Notes under the pieces: model-generated
Databases searched by the model: none
What the model was told of the DNA's origin: nothing
The model's input: the letters and a program-made list of their open reading frames with translations, nothing else
Shown: positions 55,209 to 62,680 of the stretch, piece after piece
Layout: the number at the start of each line of letters is the position of its first letter
Position numbering within the stretch: the stretch's first letter is position 1
Program-made: the position numbers and the translations under genes
Source of the DNA: Planctomycetota bacterium
Lineage (GTDB): Bacteria; Planctomycetota; B15-G4; SIAN01
Length of the DNA stretch: 62,680 nucleotides
NCBI GenBank assembly: GCA_009691715.1
Contig: SIAN01000025.1
Span: forward strand, 1-62,680
Direction: 5' to 3'

Positions 55209-56059
55209 GCGCGCCAAGCGTCCGCGACCTGCTGATGCTGACCAAGCCGCGCATCGTCGCGGCTGGAGCGCTGGCGGCGCTCGCGGGCTACCTCGCCGCG
55301 AACGAGCCGGTCGAACTTCGCCCGCTGATCGAGGCGTTGCTGGCGATCGGCGGAATCACCGCGGCGGCCGGGATCCTGAATCAGGTGCTCGAGCGCGACA
55401 TCGACGCGCGGATGCCGCGAACGATGCAGCGGCCGCTTCCGGCGGGGCGGGTGAGCGTCCGTTTCGCGACCGTGCTCGGCATCGCCCTCGCGGTCGCGAG
55501 CGTCGCGCTGTGTGCCGTGCGGGTCAACGCGCTCACGACCACCATCGTGCTGTTCGCCTTCGTCTCGTACCTGTTCGTCTACACGCCGTTGAAGCGCCTC
55601 ACCACGCTCAATACGTTTGTCGGCGCGGTACCGGGTGCGCTGCCGCCGGTGCTCGGATGGACCGCCGCCGCCAACGATCTCGGGCTCGGCGCCTATGCCC
55701 TGTTCGCGATCCTCTACCTCTGGCAGTTGCCGCACTTCCTCGCCATCGCGTGGATCTATCGCCGCGACTACGAGCAAGGCGGGCTCAAGATGTTGCCGTC
55801 TTGCGATCCCGACGGCGCGCTGGTCGCCCGCCAGATCTGCGTGCACGCCGTGTCGCTCTGCCTGGTCTCGTTGTTGCCGTTCGGCCTGCGCCTCGCCGGC
55901 CCGATCTACCTCGTCGGCGCAATTGGGCTTGGCGTGATGTTCGTCGCCTCCGCGTTGCGTTTCTGGCACGGCCCGAGCGACCTGCGGGCGCGCCGCGTGA
56001 TGCTGACGTCGCTGGTCTACCTGCCGGGGATCCTCTGTCTTCTGGCGCTCAAGGCATGA
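55205..56059 (+). CDS. ctaB: Haem O synthase (protohaem IX farnesyltransferase)
   Basis: 284 residues from ATG 55205 (ATGA overlap with ctaA). It is a UbiA-family prenyltransferase with the motif LNQVLERDIDARMPRTMQRPLP, whose Asp residues bind the Mg-diphosphate, and the second acidic region WIYRRDYEQGGLKML. It attaches a farnesyl chain to haem b to give haem O. The overlap with the following small gene (ATGA at 56056) continues the tightly coupled oxidase assembly operon. Confidence 0.93.
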   Translation: MSAPSVRDLLMLTKPRIVAAGALAALAGYLAANEPVELRPLIEALLAIGGITAAAGILNQVLERDIDARMPRTMQRPLPAGRVSVRFATVLGIALAVASVALCAVRVNALTTTIVLFAFVSYLFVYTPLKRLTTLNTFVGAVPGALPPVLGWTAAANDLGLGAYALFAILYLWQLPHFLAIAWIYRRDYEQGGLKMLPSCDPDGALVARQICVHAVSLCLVSLLPFGLRLAGPIYLVGAIGLGVMFVASALRFWHGPSDLRARRVMLTSLVYLPGILCLLALKA

Positions 56060-56403
56060 GGCCGGCGCAGCGCGAGGAATTCCGCGCCGGCGCGAGCGAC
56101 TCGTCGTCGCAGCCGTCGTCGCAACCGCCGCCGCCGCCGCTCGACGAGGCGGCCCGGCGAGCGCGGGTGCGCCGCTTCGGTCTCGCGCTTGCGCTAGGGG
56201 TTGCGCTGCTGGCGCTGCTGGTGGTCGGCTACGTGCTGCTGTTTGAGCGCGTGCTGATCGACCGCAGCCGGCCGCCGACCGCCGCGACCGTCAATCCGCG
56301 GGTGATGGTGGTGGAGTTGCTGGTCGCGCTCGGTGCCGCTGTCGCGATCACGATCGCGGTGGTGCGTCAACGAGCGGCAACGCAGCGGAGAAACCTCAAG
56401 TGA
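56056..56403 (+). CDS. Small two-helix membrane protein in the oxidase assembly operon
   Basis: 115 residues from ATG 56056. After a Ser/Pro/Gln-rich start (PSSQPPPPPLDE) come two hydrophobic helices (FGLALALGVALLALLVVGYVLLF and VMVVELLVALGAAVAITIAVV). No family is recognised and no metal-binding motif is visible. It overlaps ctaB by 4 nt and the Sco gene by up to 4 nt, so it is probably a real and co-produced oxidase accessory protein. Confidence 0.6.
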   Translation: MRPAQREEFRAGASDSSSQPSSQPPPPPLDEAARRARVRRFGLALALGVALLALLVVGYVLLFERVLIDRSRPPTAATVNPRVMVVELLVALGAAVAITIAVVRQRAATQRRNLK

Positions 56404-57131
56404 TGGATTCGAGCTCGCCACCGCTGCAATCGCCTCCACCAGGATCGACGCAGCCTGCCGCGCCCACCGCGGTACGCCCCGGCTCGTTCGCGCCGATCGC
56501 GCTCGGGATCGCGTTGATCGTGTTGCTGGTGATCGTGGTGCAGCGCCTGCGCCAGTCGGCAGTCGACCAAGACGATGCTGCGGGCGACCGGTTCGGTTCG
56601 AAGTTGGCGGTCTGGGGGCCGGTCCCGGACCTCGCACTGACCGACCGCTTCACGAAGCCGTTCACCCGCGCCAACCTGGCGGACCGCGTCTTCGTGGTGA
56701 ACTTCTTCTTCACCGGCTGTCCGGGCCCGTGCGTGGATCTCACGCGATGCGTGCGGACGCTGGCGGGAAATCTGCGCGGCGTGGAAGACGTCTCGTTCGC
56801 CAGCATCACCGTCGACCCCGACGCGGACACGCACGATCAGCTCACGAGTTTCGCGCGCGCGAACGCCGGCGAGCAGCCGAACTGGCACTGGCTCACCGGT
56901 ACGAGGGAGGAGATCACCAAGACTTGCCTCGGCTTCTTCGCCCCGTTCGGGGAGAAGGACAAGGCCGGCGACATCGTGCACTCGACCAAGCTCTACGTCG
57001 TCGATCGGCAGGGACAGATCCGGTCGAGGATCAACACGCAAGAAGACCCGGACTGGCTCGAGCGCGCCGTGCACGACATACGCTTGCTGCTCGGCAGCGA
57101 GGCCGCCGCGACCGCGCCAAGGGCCGGGTGA
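56403..57131 (+). CDS. Sco1/SenC-type copper chaperone
   Basis: 242 residues from ATG 56403 (GTG 56400 also possible). One membrane anchor (IALGIALIVLLVIVVQRL) is followed by a thioredoxin-like domain. The copper site is complete: Cys106 and Cys110 in GCPGPC (CxxxC) and His193 in DIVHSTKLYVVD. FFFTGCPGPC and ITVDPDADTHDQL are typical of the family. It delivers copper to, or keeps reduced, the CuA cysteines of oxidase subunit II. It is followed after 3 nt by the DUF420 gene. Confidence 0.92.
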   Translation: MDSSSPPLQSPPPGSTQPAAPTAVRPGSFAPIALGIALIVLLVIVVQRLRQSAVDQDDAAGDRFGSKLAVWGPVPDLALTDRFTKPFTRANLADRVFVVNFFFTGCPGPCVDLTRCVRTLAGNLRGVEDVSFASITVDPDADTHDQLTSFARANAGEQPNWHWLTGTREEITKTCLGFFAPFGEKDKAGDIVHSTKLYVVDRQGQIRSRINTQEDPDWLERAVHDIRLLLGSEAAATAPRAG

Positions 57132-57134
57132 TCG

Positions 57135-57605
57135 ATGGTGCTGCTCGCGTTCCACCTGCCGACGCTGAACGCCGCGCTGAACGCCACCGCCGCGCTGCTG
57201 CTCCTCTGCGGCTTCGTCGCGATCAAGCGGCGCGCGCTCGTCGTTCACCGCCGCTGCATGCTGTCAGCGCTCGCGACCTCGACGCTGTTCCTCATCGGCT
57301 ACGTCACGCACAAGGTGATGAGCGGAGTGCATACGTCGTTCCCGGGGGCCGGCGCTGCGCGCGTCGTCTACTACGCGATCCTCGTCACGCACCTGATCCT
57401 CGCCATGACGGTCGTGCCGCTGGCGCTGGTCACGGTGCGCCACGCGCGGCGAGGACGGTGGGAACGCCACAAGCGCCTGGCACGGATCACTTTCCCGATC
57501 TGGCTCTACGTTTCGGTGACCGGTGTCGTGATCTGGTGGATGCTCTACTCGGGCACCTTCGGCCCGATCCCGGGCGCTCCTGTGGCCGTCCCGAGCGCGG
57601 GGTAA
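57135..57605 (+). CDS. DUF420/CtaM-like oxidase assembly membrane protein
   Basis: 156 residues with four helices. The His-bearing pattern LPTLNAALNATAALLLLCG ... VVHRRCMLSA ... YVTHKVMSG ... THLILAMTVVPLALVTVR ... RHKRLARITFPIWLYVSVTGV is the DUF420 fold. In Firmicutes the family member CtaM is needed to mature haem A oxidases, perhaps by handling haem or copper. Here it lies in the expected place after Sco. A small gene with an in-frame UGA follows after 11 nt. Confidence 0.88.
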   Translation: MVLLAFHLPTLNAALNATAALLLLCGFVAIKRRALVVHRRCMLSALATSTLFLIGYVTHKVMSGVHTSFPGAGAARVVYYAILVTHLILAMTVVPLALVTVRHARRGRWERHKRLARITFPIWLYVSVTGVVIWWMLYSGTFGPIPGAPVAVPSAG

Positions 57606-57616
57606 CGTCGTCCGCC

Positions 57617-57976
57617 ATGTCGCGCCGCCACCACCGTCTTCGCCTCGTCGTCGCGTTCGTCGCGCTCGCCGCAGTGCTGCTCGGCGGTCCGCTGCCGCGA
57701 GCCGCCGCGCAATGTTCGATGTGAAAACAGTCGGCCTACGATCAGGTGGATCGTGATCAAAGCCAACGACTCGGCGCTGCCTTCAACTCCAGCGTCTACT
57801 TGATGCTCGGTGCGCCGGCGCTGCTCTTGTGCGGACTGCTCGCGATGGTCTCGATGACGGTCCGATCTCGAGCCCGCCTCGATGCCATGAATTCGCCGCC
57901 GAACTCGCCACCGGATTCCCCGCCAGACTCACCACCTGATCCGCCGACCGCGGCGCCTCCGAGCGGGACGTCGTGA
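57617..57976 (+). CDS. Small membrane protein with a Cys-x-x-UGA site (candidate selenoprotein)
   Basis: ATG 57617 opens a signal-peptide-like segment (LVVAFVALAAVLLGGPLPRAAA) followed by QCSM and TGA 57722-57724. The same frame continues without a break: KQSAYDQVDRDQSQRLGAAFNSS, a membrane helix (LMLGAPALLLCGLLAMVSMTV) and a Pro-rich tail to TGA 57974-57976, 119 residues in all. Small proteins with a CxMC motif then a 'GLN-GILYLMAIPY'-like helix are known near oxidase genes, so UGA falls where the second Cys would be. A stem-loop, ACGATC (57738-57743), loop AGGTG, GATCGT (57749-57754), starts its loop 19 nt after the UGA, within the range of bacterial SECIS elements. It may instead be a nonsense mutation, with restart at GTG 57746. 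Confidence 0.55.
57738..57754 (+). promoter_or_regulatory. Stem-loop after in-frame UGA, candidate bacterial SECIS
   Basis: Six perfect base pairs (plus one U-G) with a five-base loop AGGTG that has G at its second and third places. GGC 57733-57735 can pair with GCC 57762-57764 as a lower stem. The distance from UGA to loop is 19 nt. Known bSECIS elements need a small loop with an early G, 16-37 nt after the UGA. Hairpins are common in GC-rich DNA, so this is supporting evidence only. Confidence 0.4.
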
Positions 57977-58896
57977 CGCGCCTGCCGTTCGTGAAGCTCC
58001 ACGGTTGCGCCAACGACTACGTCCTCGTCGACGGTTTCGGCGAGGGGTATGGCAGCGCAGGGCTTACCGCTCCCGGCGACCGTGAGGCGTTCGCGCGCGC
58101 CGTCTGCGATCGGCGGACCAGCGTCGGTGCCGACGGACTGCTGCTGGCTCTGCCGCCGTCCGTCGCGGGTGCGCACGGCCGCATGGTGATGCTGAATCCC
58201 GATGGCAGCGAGGCGGAGATGTGCGGCAACGGCCTGCGCTGCCTCGGCAAGTTCCTGTTCGATCGCCGCCGGGTCGCGCGGGAATTCACCGTCGAGACGC
58301 GCGGCGGGCTGGTCGCGATGAGCGTCGACGAGGTCGATTCCTCCGGCCGCGCCACGCGCCTCACGGCGGCCCTCGGAGTGCCAGACTTCGACCGCGCGAA
58401 CGTGCCGATGAGCGGGCCGATGACCGGGCCATCAACGCCCGCGCTCGACGAACCGTTCGAGTTGGCGAACCGCGCTCTGCGCGTCAGCGCGCTGCGCCTC
58501 GGCAATCCGCACTGCGTCGTCTTCGTCGACGATGTTGAACGCTTCCCCGTGCATTCCGTCGGCCCGGCGCTGGAGCGCGACCCGCGTTTTCCGCAGCGCG
58601 TCAACGTCGAGTTCGTGCAGGTCGCCGGTCCCGATCTGCTGCTGCTGCGGACCTGGGAGCGGGGCGCCGGCGAGACGCTCGCTTGCGGCAGCGGTGCCGC
58701 TGCGGCGGCGATTGTCGCGCGCAAGGTGTACGGCTTCCCGCCCGACGTTCGGCTGAAACTGCGTGGTGGCGAGCTCGCGGTTCGATGGGCCGGCGATGGC
58801 TGGCCAGCGCTGCTGTCCGGACCCGCGGTCGAGGCGTTTGCCGGCGAGCTTGATCGGGCTGCCCTATACTCCCGCGCCGTCTATCGGGAGGCGTGA
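57973..58896 (+). CDS. dapF: Diaminopimelate epimerase
   Basis: 307 residues from GTG 57973 (GTGA overlap with the small gene before it). The two catalytic cysteines are present: Cys84 in EMCGNGLRC and Cys238 in LACGSGAAA. FVKLHGCANDYVLVD and LGNPHCVVFVDDV are further signatures. It converts LL- to meso-diaminopimelate for lysine and peptidoglycan. Most relatives have ACGTG at the second Cys; ACGSG is a mild variant. Translation coupled to the UGA-containing gene means that full reading of that gene would deliver ribosomes to this start. Confidence 0.93.
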   Translation: MTRLPFVKLHGCANDYVLVDGFGEGYGSAGLTAPGDREAFARAVCDRRTSVGADGLLLALPPSVAGAHGRMVMLNPDGSEAEMCGNGLRCLGKFLFDRRRVAREFTVETRGGLVAMSVDEVDSSGRATRLTAALGVPDFDRANVPMSGPMTGPSTPALDEPFELANRALRVSALRLGNPHCVVFVDDVERFPVHSVGPALERDPRFPQRVNVEFVQVAGPDLLLLRTWERGAGETLACGSGAAAAAIVARKVYGFPPDVRLKLRGGELAVRWAGDGWPALLSGPAVEAFAGELDRAALYSRAVYREA

Positions 58897-58897
58897 C

Positions 58898-59833
58898 GTG
58901 AAGCGGGCGAAGGGCGGTTCGAACGGGAGCGGTGCCGCGGCGGCGGCGATGGCGGCAGCCGCGCCAGCGCCAAGGAGCAGCACGCCCGTTGACCGGCCGA
59001 TCGACCGGCCAACCGACACGCCCATCCACGGCGCGCAGGCCGCGAGCGAGGCCGGTGGCTGGTTCACCGTGAGTCGCGCAGCGCAACTGCTGGCCTTGCC
59101 GTTGCCGCGGATCTTCGATTCGATCCGGGACGGGCGCCTCCAAGTCCGCTTTGAACCGGGCCGGCCGGGCGAGCCCGACAAGCCTCTGGTCACGTCGAGC
59201 GAGCTCAAACAGAAAGTGTCCACATCCCCGAATTCCGCCGAGCCGTCGCCCGCGTCGCCCACGGCGCCTGCTGCGATCGCGGTCACCGAGTTGCGCCATG
59301 CTCGCCTAGACGCAAACGCAAACGCGAACGCCGATGCCGCCGCCGAGCTCGCCGAGACTCGCGAGACGCTCGACGCCGCGGAAGAGCGCCTCGATGCCGC
59401 GCTGAAGCTGGTCTACGAGCGCGACGTCCGGATCGCCCGCCTCGAAGCGGAACTTGCCGCGCACCAGAAGATGCGTGAGGAGAGCGACGGCTTCATCCGA
59501 CACCTCGAAGCGCGCCTCGACAAGACCGAGGAGCGCTCCGACGAGAAGGAGAAGGAGATCCGGCGGCTTGCGGTCGGGCTCGGCGAGGCGCGCGGCGAGA
59601 TCAAGATGTTGAAGCCGCCCGACACTGCGTCGCCGCCCTCGCCGTGGCGCCGTCGCTTTGCAGGCGCGGGCTCGTTCCTGGCCGTGCTGTCGGGCGCTGC
59701 GCTGCTCGGCTACTTCGCGTTCCGACTGGCCCGCGCGACGCTCCATCTCGAGACCGGGCTCATCGCCGCCATCGGCGTGGCGCTGGCTTGGATCGGCAGC
59801 GGGCTGGTCGAGCGGCTGCGTCGAGCGCAGTAG
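58898..59833 (+). CDS. Coiled-coil membrane protein with an HTH-like segment
   Basis: 311 residues from GTG 58898 (GGGAGG 6 nt upstream). An Ala/Gly-rich start precedes GWFTVSRAAQLLALPLPRIFDSIRDGRL, which resembles the helix-turn-helix of excisionase/MerR-like proteins. Residues ~130-235 form a long charged helix suited to a coiled coil (ETRETLDAAEERLDAALKL, DKTEERSDEKEKEIRRL), preceded by a short repeat DANANANAD. Two hydrophobic segments end the protein (FLAVLSGAALLGYFAF, LIAAIGVALAWIGSGLV). A cytoplasmic DNA-binding-like domain tied to the membrane by a coiled coil is unusual; no function can be assigned. It follows dapF with a 1-nt gap. Confidence 0.6.
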   Translation: MKRAKGGSNGSGAAAAAMAAAAPAPRSSTPVDRPIDRPTDTPIHGAQAASEAGGWFTVSRAAQLLALPLPRIFDSIRDGRLQVRFEPGRPGEPDKPLVTSSELKQKVSTSPNSAEPSPASPTAPAAIAVTELRHARLDANANANADAAAELAETRETLDAAEERLDAALKLVYERDVRIARLEAELAAHQKMREESDGFIRHLEARLDKTEERSDEKEKEIRRLAVGLGEARGEIKMLKPPDTASPPSPWRRRFAGAGSFLAVLSGAALLGYFAFRLARATLHLETGLIAAIGVALAWIGSGLVERLRRAQ

Positions 59834-59856
59834 CCGCGACCTCGAGGGCAGCACGC

Positions 59857-60699
59857 ATGCGACGACGAAAGTGCGAGGCGATCGGCGTGCTCGCGCTTGC
59901 CGCCGCGTTCGCCGCCGCGCTTGCATCGCCGGGCTGCAGCGATCCGCCACCGCCGCTCTTCGACGGTGCGCGCCCGTTCGCGATGTCCGAACTGGCGTCC
60001 GGCGGCACTCCGCCGCTCGCAGAAGTGGAGCGGCTGCTGGAACGCCTGGTCGAGGTCTACGGCGGCTCGCCGCGGCTCGCACGACTTCGCCTGAAGCGGG
60101 TCGAAGACCTCTATCTCGCGCGTACCGGGAATCCGCTCGGCAACGAGCTCGTCGCGACGACCTGGGTGCGTCCCGACGAGACGGTGCGCACCCTTCTCGC
60201 CTACAGCTCGGGCGAGACGGAGGAGCGCGCGATGCTCCGTGGGGAGCGCTGGCTGCGGCCGCGTTTCGGCTCCCTGATCCAGGCATCCGGCGCGTCGCAG
60301 CAGCATGTCGAGTGGGACTGGGAGGTTGCGCGGCTCCCAGGAAACTTGCTCGAGGCGGAGGAACTCCGACCGCTCGTGTCGGAGCGGGTCGCCGACCGGG
60401 TGCTGATCGGCGTCGCCGTGAAGCTGCCGGGATTGAACCCTTCGTTCGAGGCGTGGATCGACCCGGAAGGGCCGCTCCTGGCTGAAGTACGCACGAGGCT
60501 GCCGATCACCGCCGACCTGTCGATGAAGACCTCAGCGAGCCACCGCCAGGTCTTCTCCGAGCACCGCCGCGTCGACGGCGTCCTGCTGCCGCACCGGCGG
60601 GAGATCTGGGTGGAGGGCGAGCGAATCGGGCTCGGCGAAGTCCGCGAGTTCCTCGTCGACGTCGAGATTCCGGACGCGGAAGTCACCCCGACGAAGTGA
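59857..60699 (+). CDS. Lipoprotein of unknown function
   Basis: 280 residues from ATG 59857 (GAGGG 9 nt upstream). The signal peptide ends in the lipobox SPGC. The mature part alternates strands and loops (VYGGSPRLARLRLKRVEDLYLA, VRTLLAYSSGETEERAMLRGERW, RVLIGVAVKLPGLNPSFEAWIDPEG, HRRVDGVLLPHRREIW), recalling the LolA/LolB-like or outer-membrane lipoprotein-sorting fold, but without a decisive motif. It lies 23 bp after the coiled-coil gene on the same strand. Confidence 0.6.
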   Translation: MRRRKCEAIGVLALAAAFAAALASPGCSDPPPPLFDGARPFAMSELASGGTPPLAEVERLLERLVEVYGGSPRLARLRLKRVEDLYLARTGNPLGNELVATTWVRPDETVRTLLAYSSGETEERAMLRGERWLRPRFGSLIQASGASQQHVEWDWEVARLPGNLLEAEELRPLVSERVADRVLIGVAVKLPGLNPSFEAWIDPEGPLLAEVRTRLPITADLSMKTSASHRQVFSEHRRVDGVLLPHRREIWVEGERIGLGEVREFLVDVEIPDAEVTPTK

Positions 60700-60763
60700 A
60701 CGGCCGGGCGGCGGTCCGATCGCGGATCGAACCGCCGCCCCGACCGACGGATCGCGAGGCGGT

Positions 60764-62680
60764 TCAGCGCGGTGTCGTGCCGCTCACCGCATTGGTGAAC
60801 GCGAAGCCATCCGTCGCGCCCGGATCGAGCACCAGCGCCTGGATGAAGAAGCTCGCGCCCGCTTCGACATCGTCGCCGACGCAGTCGGAGAACGACGCAT
60901 GGCCGCTGCCATCGGTGGAGAGATTCAGCACCGCATCGATCGCTGGCACCAGACAGCCGCCGGCGAATTCGAGGCACATCGGCGAAAGTCCGACCACCAG
61001 GAGCAGCGGCGCGTTCTGCAGTGCGTTGTCGATGTCGCCAGTGACGAGCGACGTCGGTCGCATGTCGCCGCTCATCGTCAACGTTGGCGCGCCATTGGTT
61101 CCGGCCAGCGAATGGCCGAGGTCGGCCCATGCGCCCGCCGGCTCGTCACGGAAGCGGACCGTCATCCAGAGCTGCGTCGGATCGACCGTCGCCGCCGCGA
61201 TTCCGGCACCGGTGCAAGGCGCCAGATCCTGGAACGACACGCTTCCGGTCGTCGTGAACACGTCGGTCACGATCGGCCCGCTGATCGTCGTCGCCCGCAC
61301 CTCCGCCACCAACGCGCCGATCCGGTAGAGCCGGCCTGGCTGCAGCGTCAGATCGATCGCGTAGTAGTTGCGGCTGTTGCGCGGGCGGATCGCGTAGTTG
61401 CGCATGCCGCCGGGGACGAGCGTCGGCGAGCCGGGAGTCGTCACGTCCCACGCGAAGACGTTCGCGAAGACTCCGCCGCAATCGACCGCTTGCACCAATT
61501 TGCAGTCGAGAATCAGCTCCTCGATCCGCTGTGCCGTGGTCGCGAGCGTCGTGTCGATCTCCATCCCGACGCACCAGTTGGCGCCGGGCGCCGGCGCGCG
61601 CGACGGGATTGGCGTGTCGATACCGGCGAGCAGGAGCGTCTCATTGACGGTGTGCAGCGGTTCGTTCGGAGCGGCCGGGATGAAGTCGCAGCCGTCGATC
61701 TGGACGCGCCCGCTGCGGAAGACCACGATCTCTCGATCGATGAAGTTGGCCAAGTCGAGATCGCCCAGGATCGGATTGGTGTGGCGATCGACGCGCACCG
61801 TCTCCTGCGCCGCGTTGCCCTTGAAGTCGACCGCGACGCGGAACTGGACGTCCTTGCTCGGAGCGGGATCGGGATCGACCGGCAGCGCGAAGTGCAGCAC
61901 GTACTCGTTCTGGTTCAGGTAGCCCGCCGACGTCGAGACGACCTTCGTGCGCTTGTACTCATCGGTCGGATGGTCGAACGGCGTGATCGTCACCTGCGCG
62001 CCGAACTCCGACTCCAGTCCGTCGTCGAACCGGTCAGAGTCGCGCATCACGCGCACCCGCAGGTGGCGCTTCTCCGCCGCCGCGGTTGCCGTGTCGTAGA
62101 CGTAGTTTTCGTAGAGACGCCCCTTCTCTCCCCAGTTGCCGAGCGCTGAATCGAGGTCGCCGTCCTTGTCGAAATCGCCCCACGCCGGCGTCGCGTCAGT
62201 GATGTGGTTGGACGGGATGCTGTGGGTCGCGACCGTGAAGTGGCGCGTTCCGTCGGTCTCCATCCACTGGTTGCGGCGGAAGACTTCGCTCGAGGTCACG
62301 TCGACATCGCCGTCGTTGTCCCAGTCCTCGAACGAGAGGCCGAGGCACAGGCCGGTGTTGAACGAGTCGAACAGGTTCTTGCCCTGCACCACGAAGGTGC
62401 CGTCGCCGATGTTCTCGAACATCCGCACGCCCTTCGTCGTGTCGCAGAAGGCGAGGCAGAGGTCCATGTCCCCGTCCATGTCGTAGTCGAGGTAACCGGC
62501 CCCTTCATCGAGGACATCGCTGAAGACGACTCCCGATCCGTTCTCCGTCATCGCCTCGAACAGCGGGTTCCCGAGCGTCGAGAGGTTGCGGTAGATCGTG
62601 TTGTTCGAGTAGAGGTCGAGGTCGCCGTCCGCGTCGACATCGACCCATTCGGCGCCTTCCGGGCGATTCACCGGGGCCGG
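60764..62680 (-). CDS. Secreted FG-GAP/UnbV-type surface protein (5' end outside window)
   Basis: At least 638 residues, with the frame still open at the window edge. The N-terminal part holds calcium-binding VCBS/FG-GAP turns: DVDADGDLDLYSN, DYDMDGDMDLCLA, DWDNDGDVDVTSS, DFDKDGDLDSALG. An UnbV-like strand region follows (VRVMRDSDRFDDGLESEFGAQV). The last ~330 residues are beta-rich and end with ASFFIQALVLDPGATDGFAFTNAVSG, a terminal pattern common in exported proteins of some Planctomycetota, perhaps a sorting end. It is probably a surface or extracellular protein; binding partners are unknown. Its stop lies 64 bp from the stop of the convergent lipoprotein gene. Confidence 0.8.
   Translation of the reverse strand, partial: PAPVNRPEGAEWVDVDADGDLDLYSNNTIYRNLSTLGNPLFEAMTENGSGVVFSDVLDEGAGYLDYDMDGDMDLCLAFCDTTKGVRMFENIGDGTFVVQGKNLFDSFNTGLCLGLSFEDWDNDGDVDVTSSEVFRRNQWMETDGTRHFTVATHSIPSNHITDATPAWGDFDKDGDLDSALGNWGEKGRLYENYVYDTATAAAEKRHLRVRVMRDSDRFDDGLESEFGAQVTITPFDHPTDEYKRTKVVSTSAGYLNQNEYVLHFALPVDPDPAPSKDVQFRVAVDFKGNAAQETVRVDRHTNPILGDLDLANFIDREIVVFRSGRVQIDGCDFIPAAPNEPLHTVNETLLLAGIDTPIPSRAPAPGANWCVGMEIDTTLATTAQRIEELILDCKLVQAVDCGGVFANVFAWDVTTPGSPTLVPGGMRNYAIRPRNSRNYYAIDLTLQPGRLYRIGALVAEVRATTISGPIVTDVFTTTGSVSFQDLAPCTGAGIAAATVDPTQLWMTVRFRDEPAGAWADLGHSLAGTNGAPTLTMSGDMRPTSLVTGDIDNALQNAPLLLVVGLSPMCLEFAGGCLVPAIDAVLNLSTDGSGHASFSDCVGDDVEAGASFFIQALVLDPGATDGFAFTNAVSGTTPR

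Overview
This is a 62.7 kb stretch of a very GC-rich bacterial chromosome, read here as a member of the Planctomycetota. The evidence is a DUF1501 protein next to a PSCyt1/DUF1549/DUF1553 protein, UnbV/FG-GAP surface proteins at both ends of the window, and an electron-transport cluster with a split cytochrome b and a large multihaem cytochrome c. The genus cannot be fixed from this sequence alone. No tRNA, rRNA, CRISPR array, integrase or full insertion sequence was seen.

Layout. 1-2920 (+): tail of an UnbV-domain protein, then an ECF sigma factor and a putative membrane anti-sigma/HEAT protein split by an in-frame TAG. 2993-7144 (+): two GT-C-like membrane proteins and a lipoprotein-like alpha/beta hydrolase. 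7221-12512 (+): a YtrA-type GntR regulator with a candidate operator, an ABC ATPase and two large paralogous permeases with long soluble tails. 12513-17903 (+): a palindromic repeat, a hemerythrin-like protein, an MFS/acyltransferase/acyl-ACP synthetase fusion, and a phosphatase-cytochrome lipoprotein. 18003-24640 (+): a rhamnose-to-lactate-to-pyruvate operon (fused aldolase/dehydrogenase, lutA, lutB, lutC, rhaB). 24616-30168 (-): GNAT acetyltransferase, membrane protein, DUF1501 and PSCyt1/DUF1549/DUF1553 proteins. 30405-40095 (+): secreted HEAT-repeat protein, beta-carbonic anhydrase, FtsH, a decayed AlbA_2-type pseudogene, a subtilase and an aspartyl-protease-like protein. 40186-42681 (-): a decayed gene, argH and argR.

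42777-57976 (+) is the energetic core. It holds a Rieske protein, a b6-type cytochrome b, a subunit-IV-like protein, an octahaem cytochrome c, a cupredoxin lipoprotein, cytochrome oxidase subunits II and I (A2-type features), haem A and haem O synthases, a Sco-type copper chaperone, a DUF420/CtaM-like protein, and a small membrane protein whose CxxC-like site is read as Cys-Ser-Met-UGA. These would carry electrons from quinol through the b/Rieske/octahaem complex to oxygen. No oxidase subunit III is visible. 57973-62680 holds dapF, a coiled-coil membrane protein, a lipoprotein and, on the minus strand, an FG-GAP/UnbV protein that leaves the window.

The observations most worth a second look are: (1) the candidate CxxU selenoprotein at 57617-57976, with a stem-loop 19 nt after the UGA; (2) a 51-bp palindromic repeat in four copies, three just after stop codons and one inserted in lutA without breaking the frame; (3) a second 38-bp repeat shared by the lutA insert and the 3' end of the hydrolase gene; (4) short tandem arrays between the Rieske and cytochrome b genes; and (5) three genes with nonsense or frameshift lesions.
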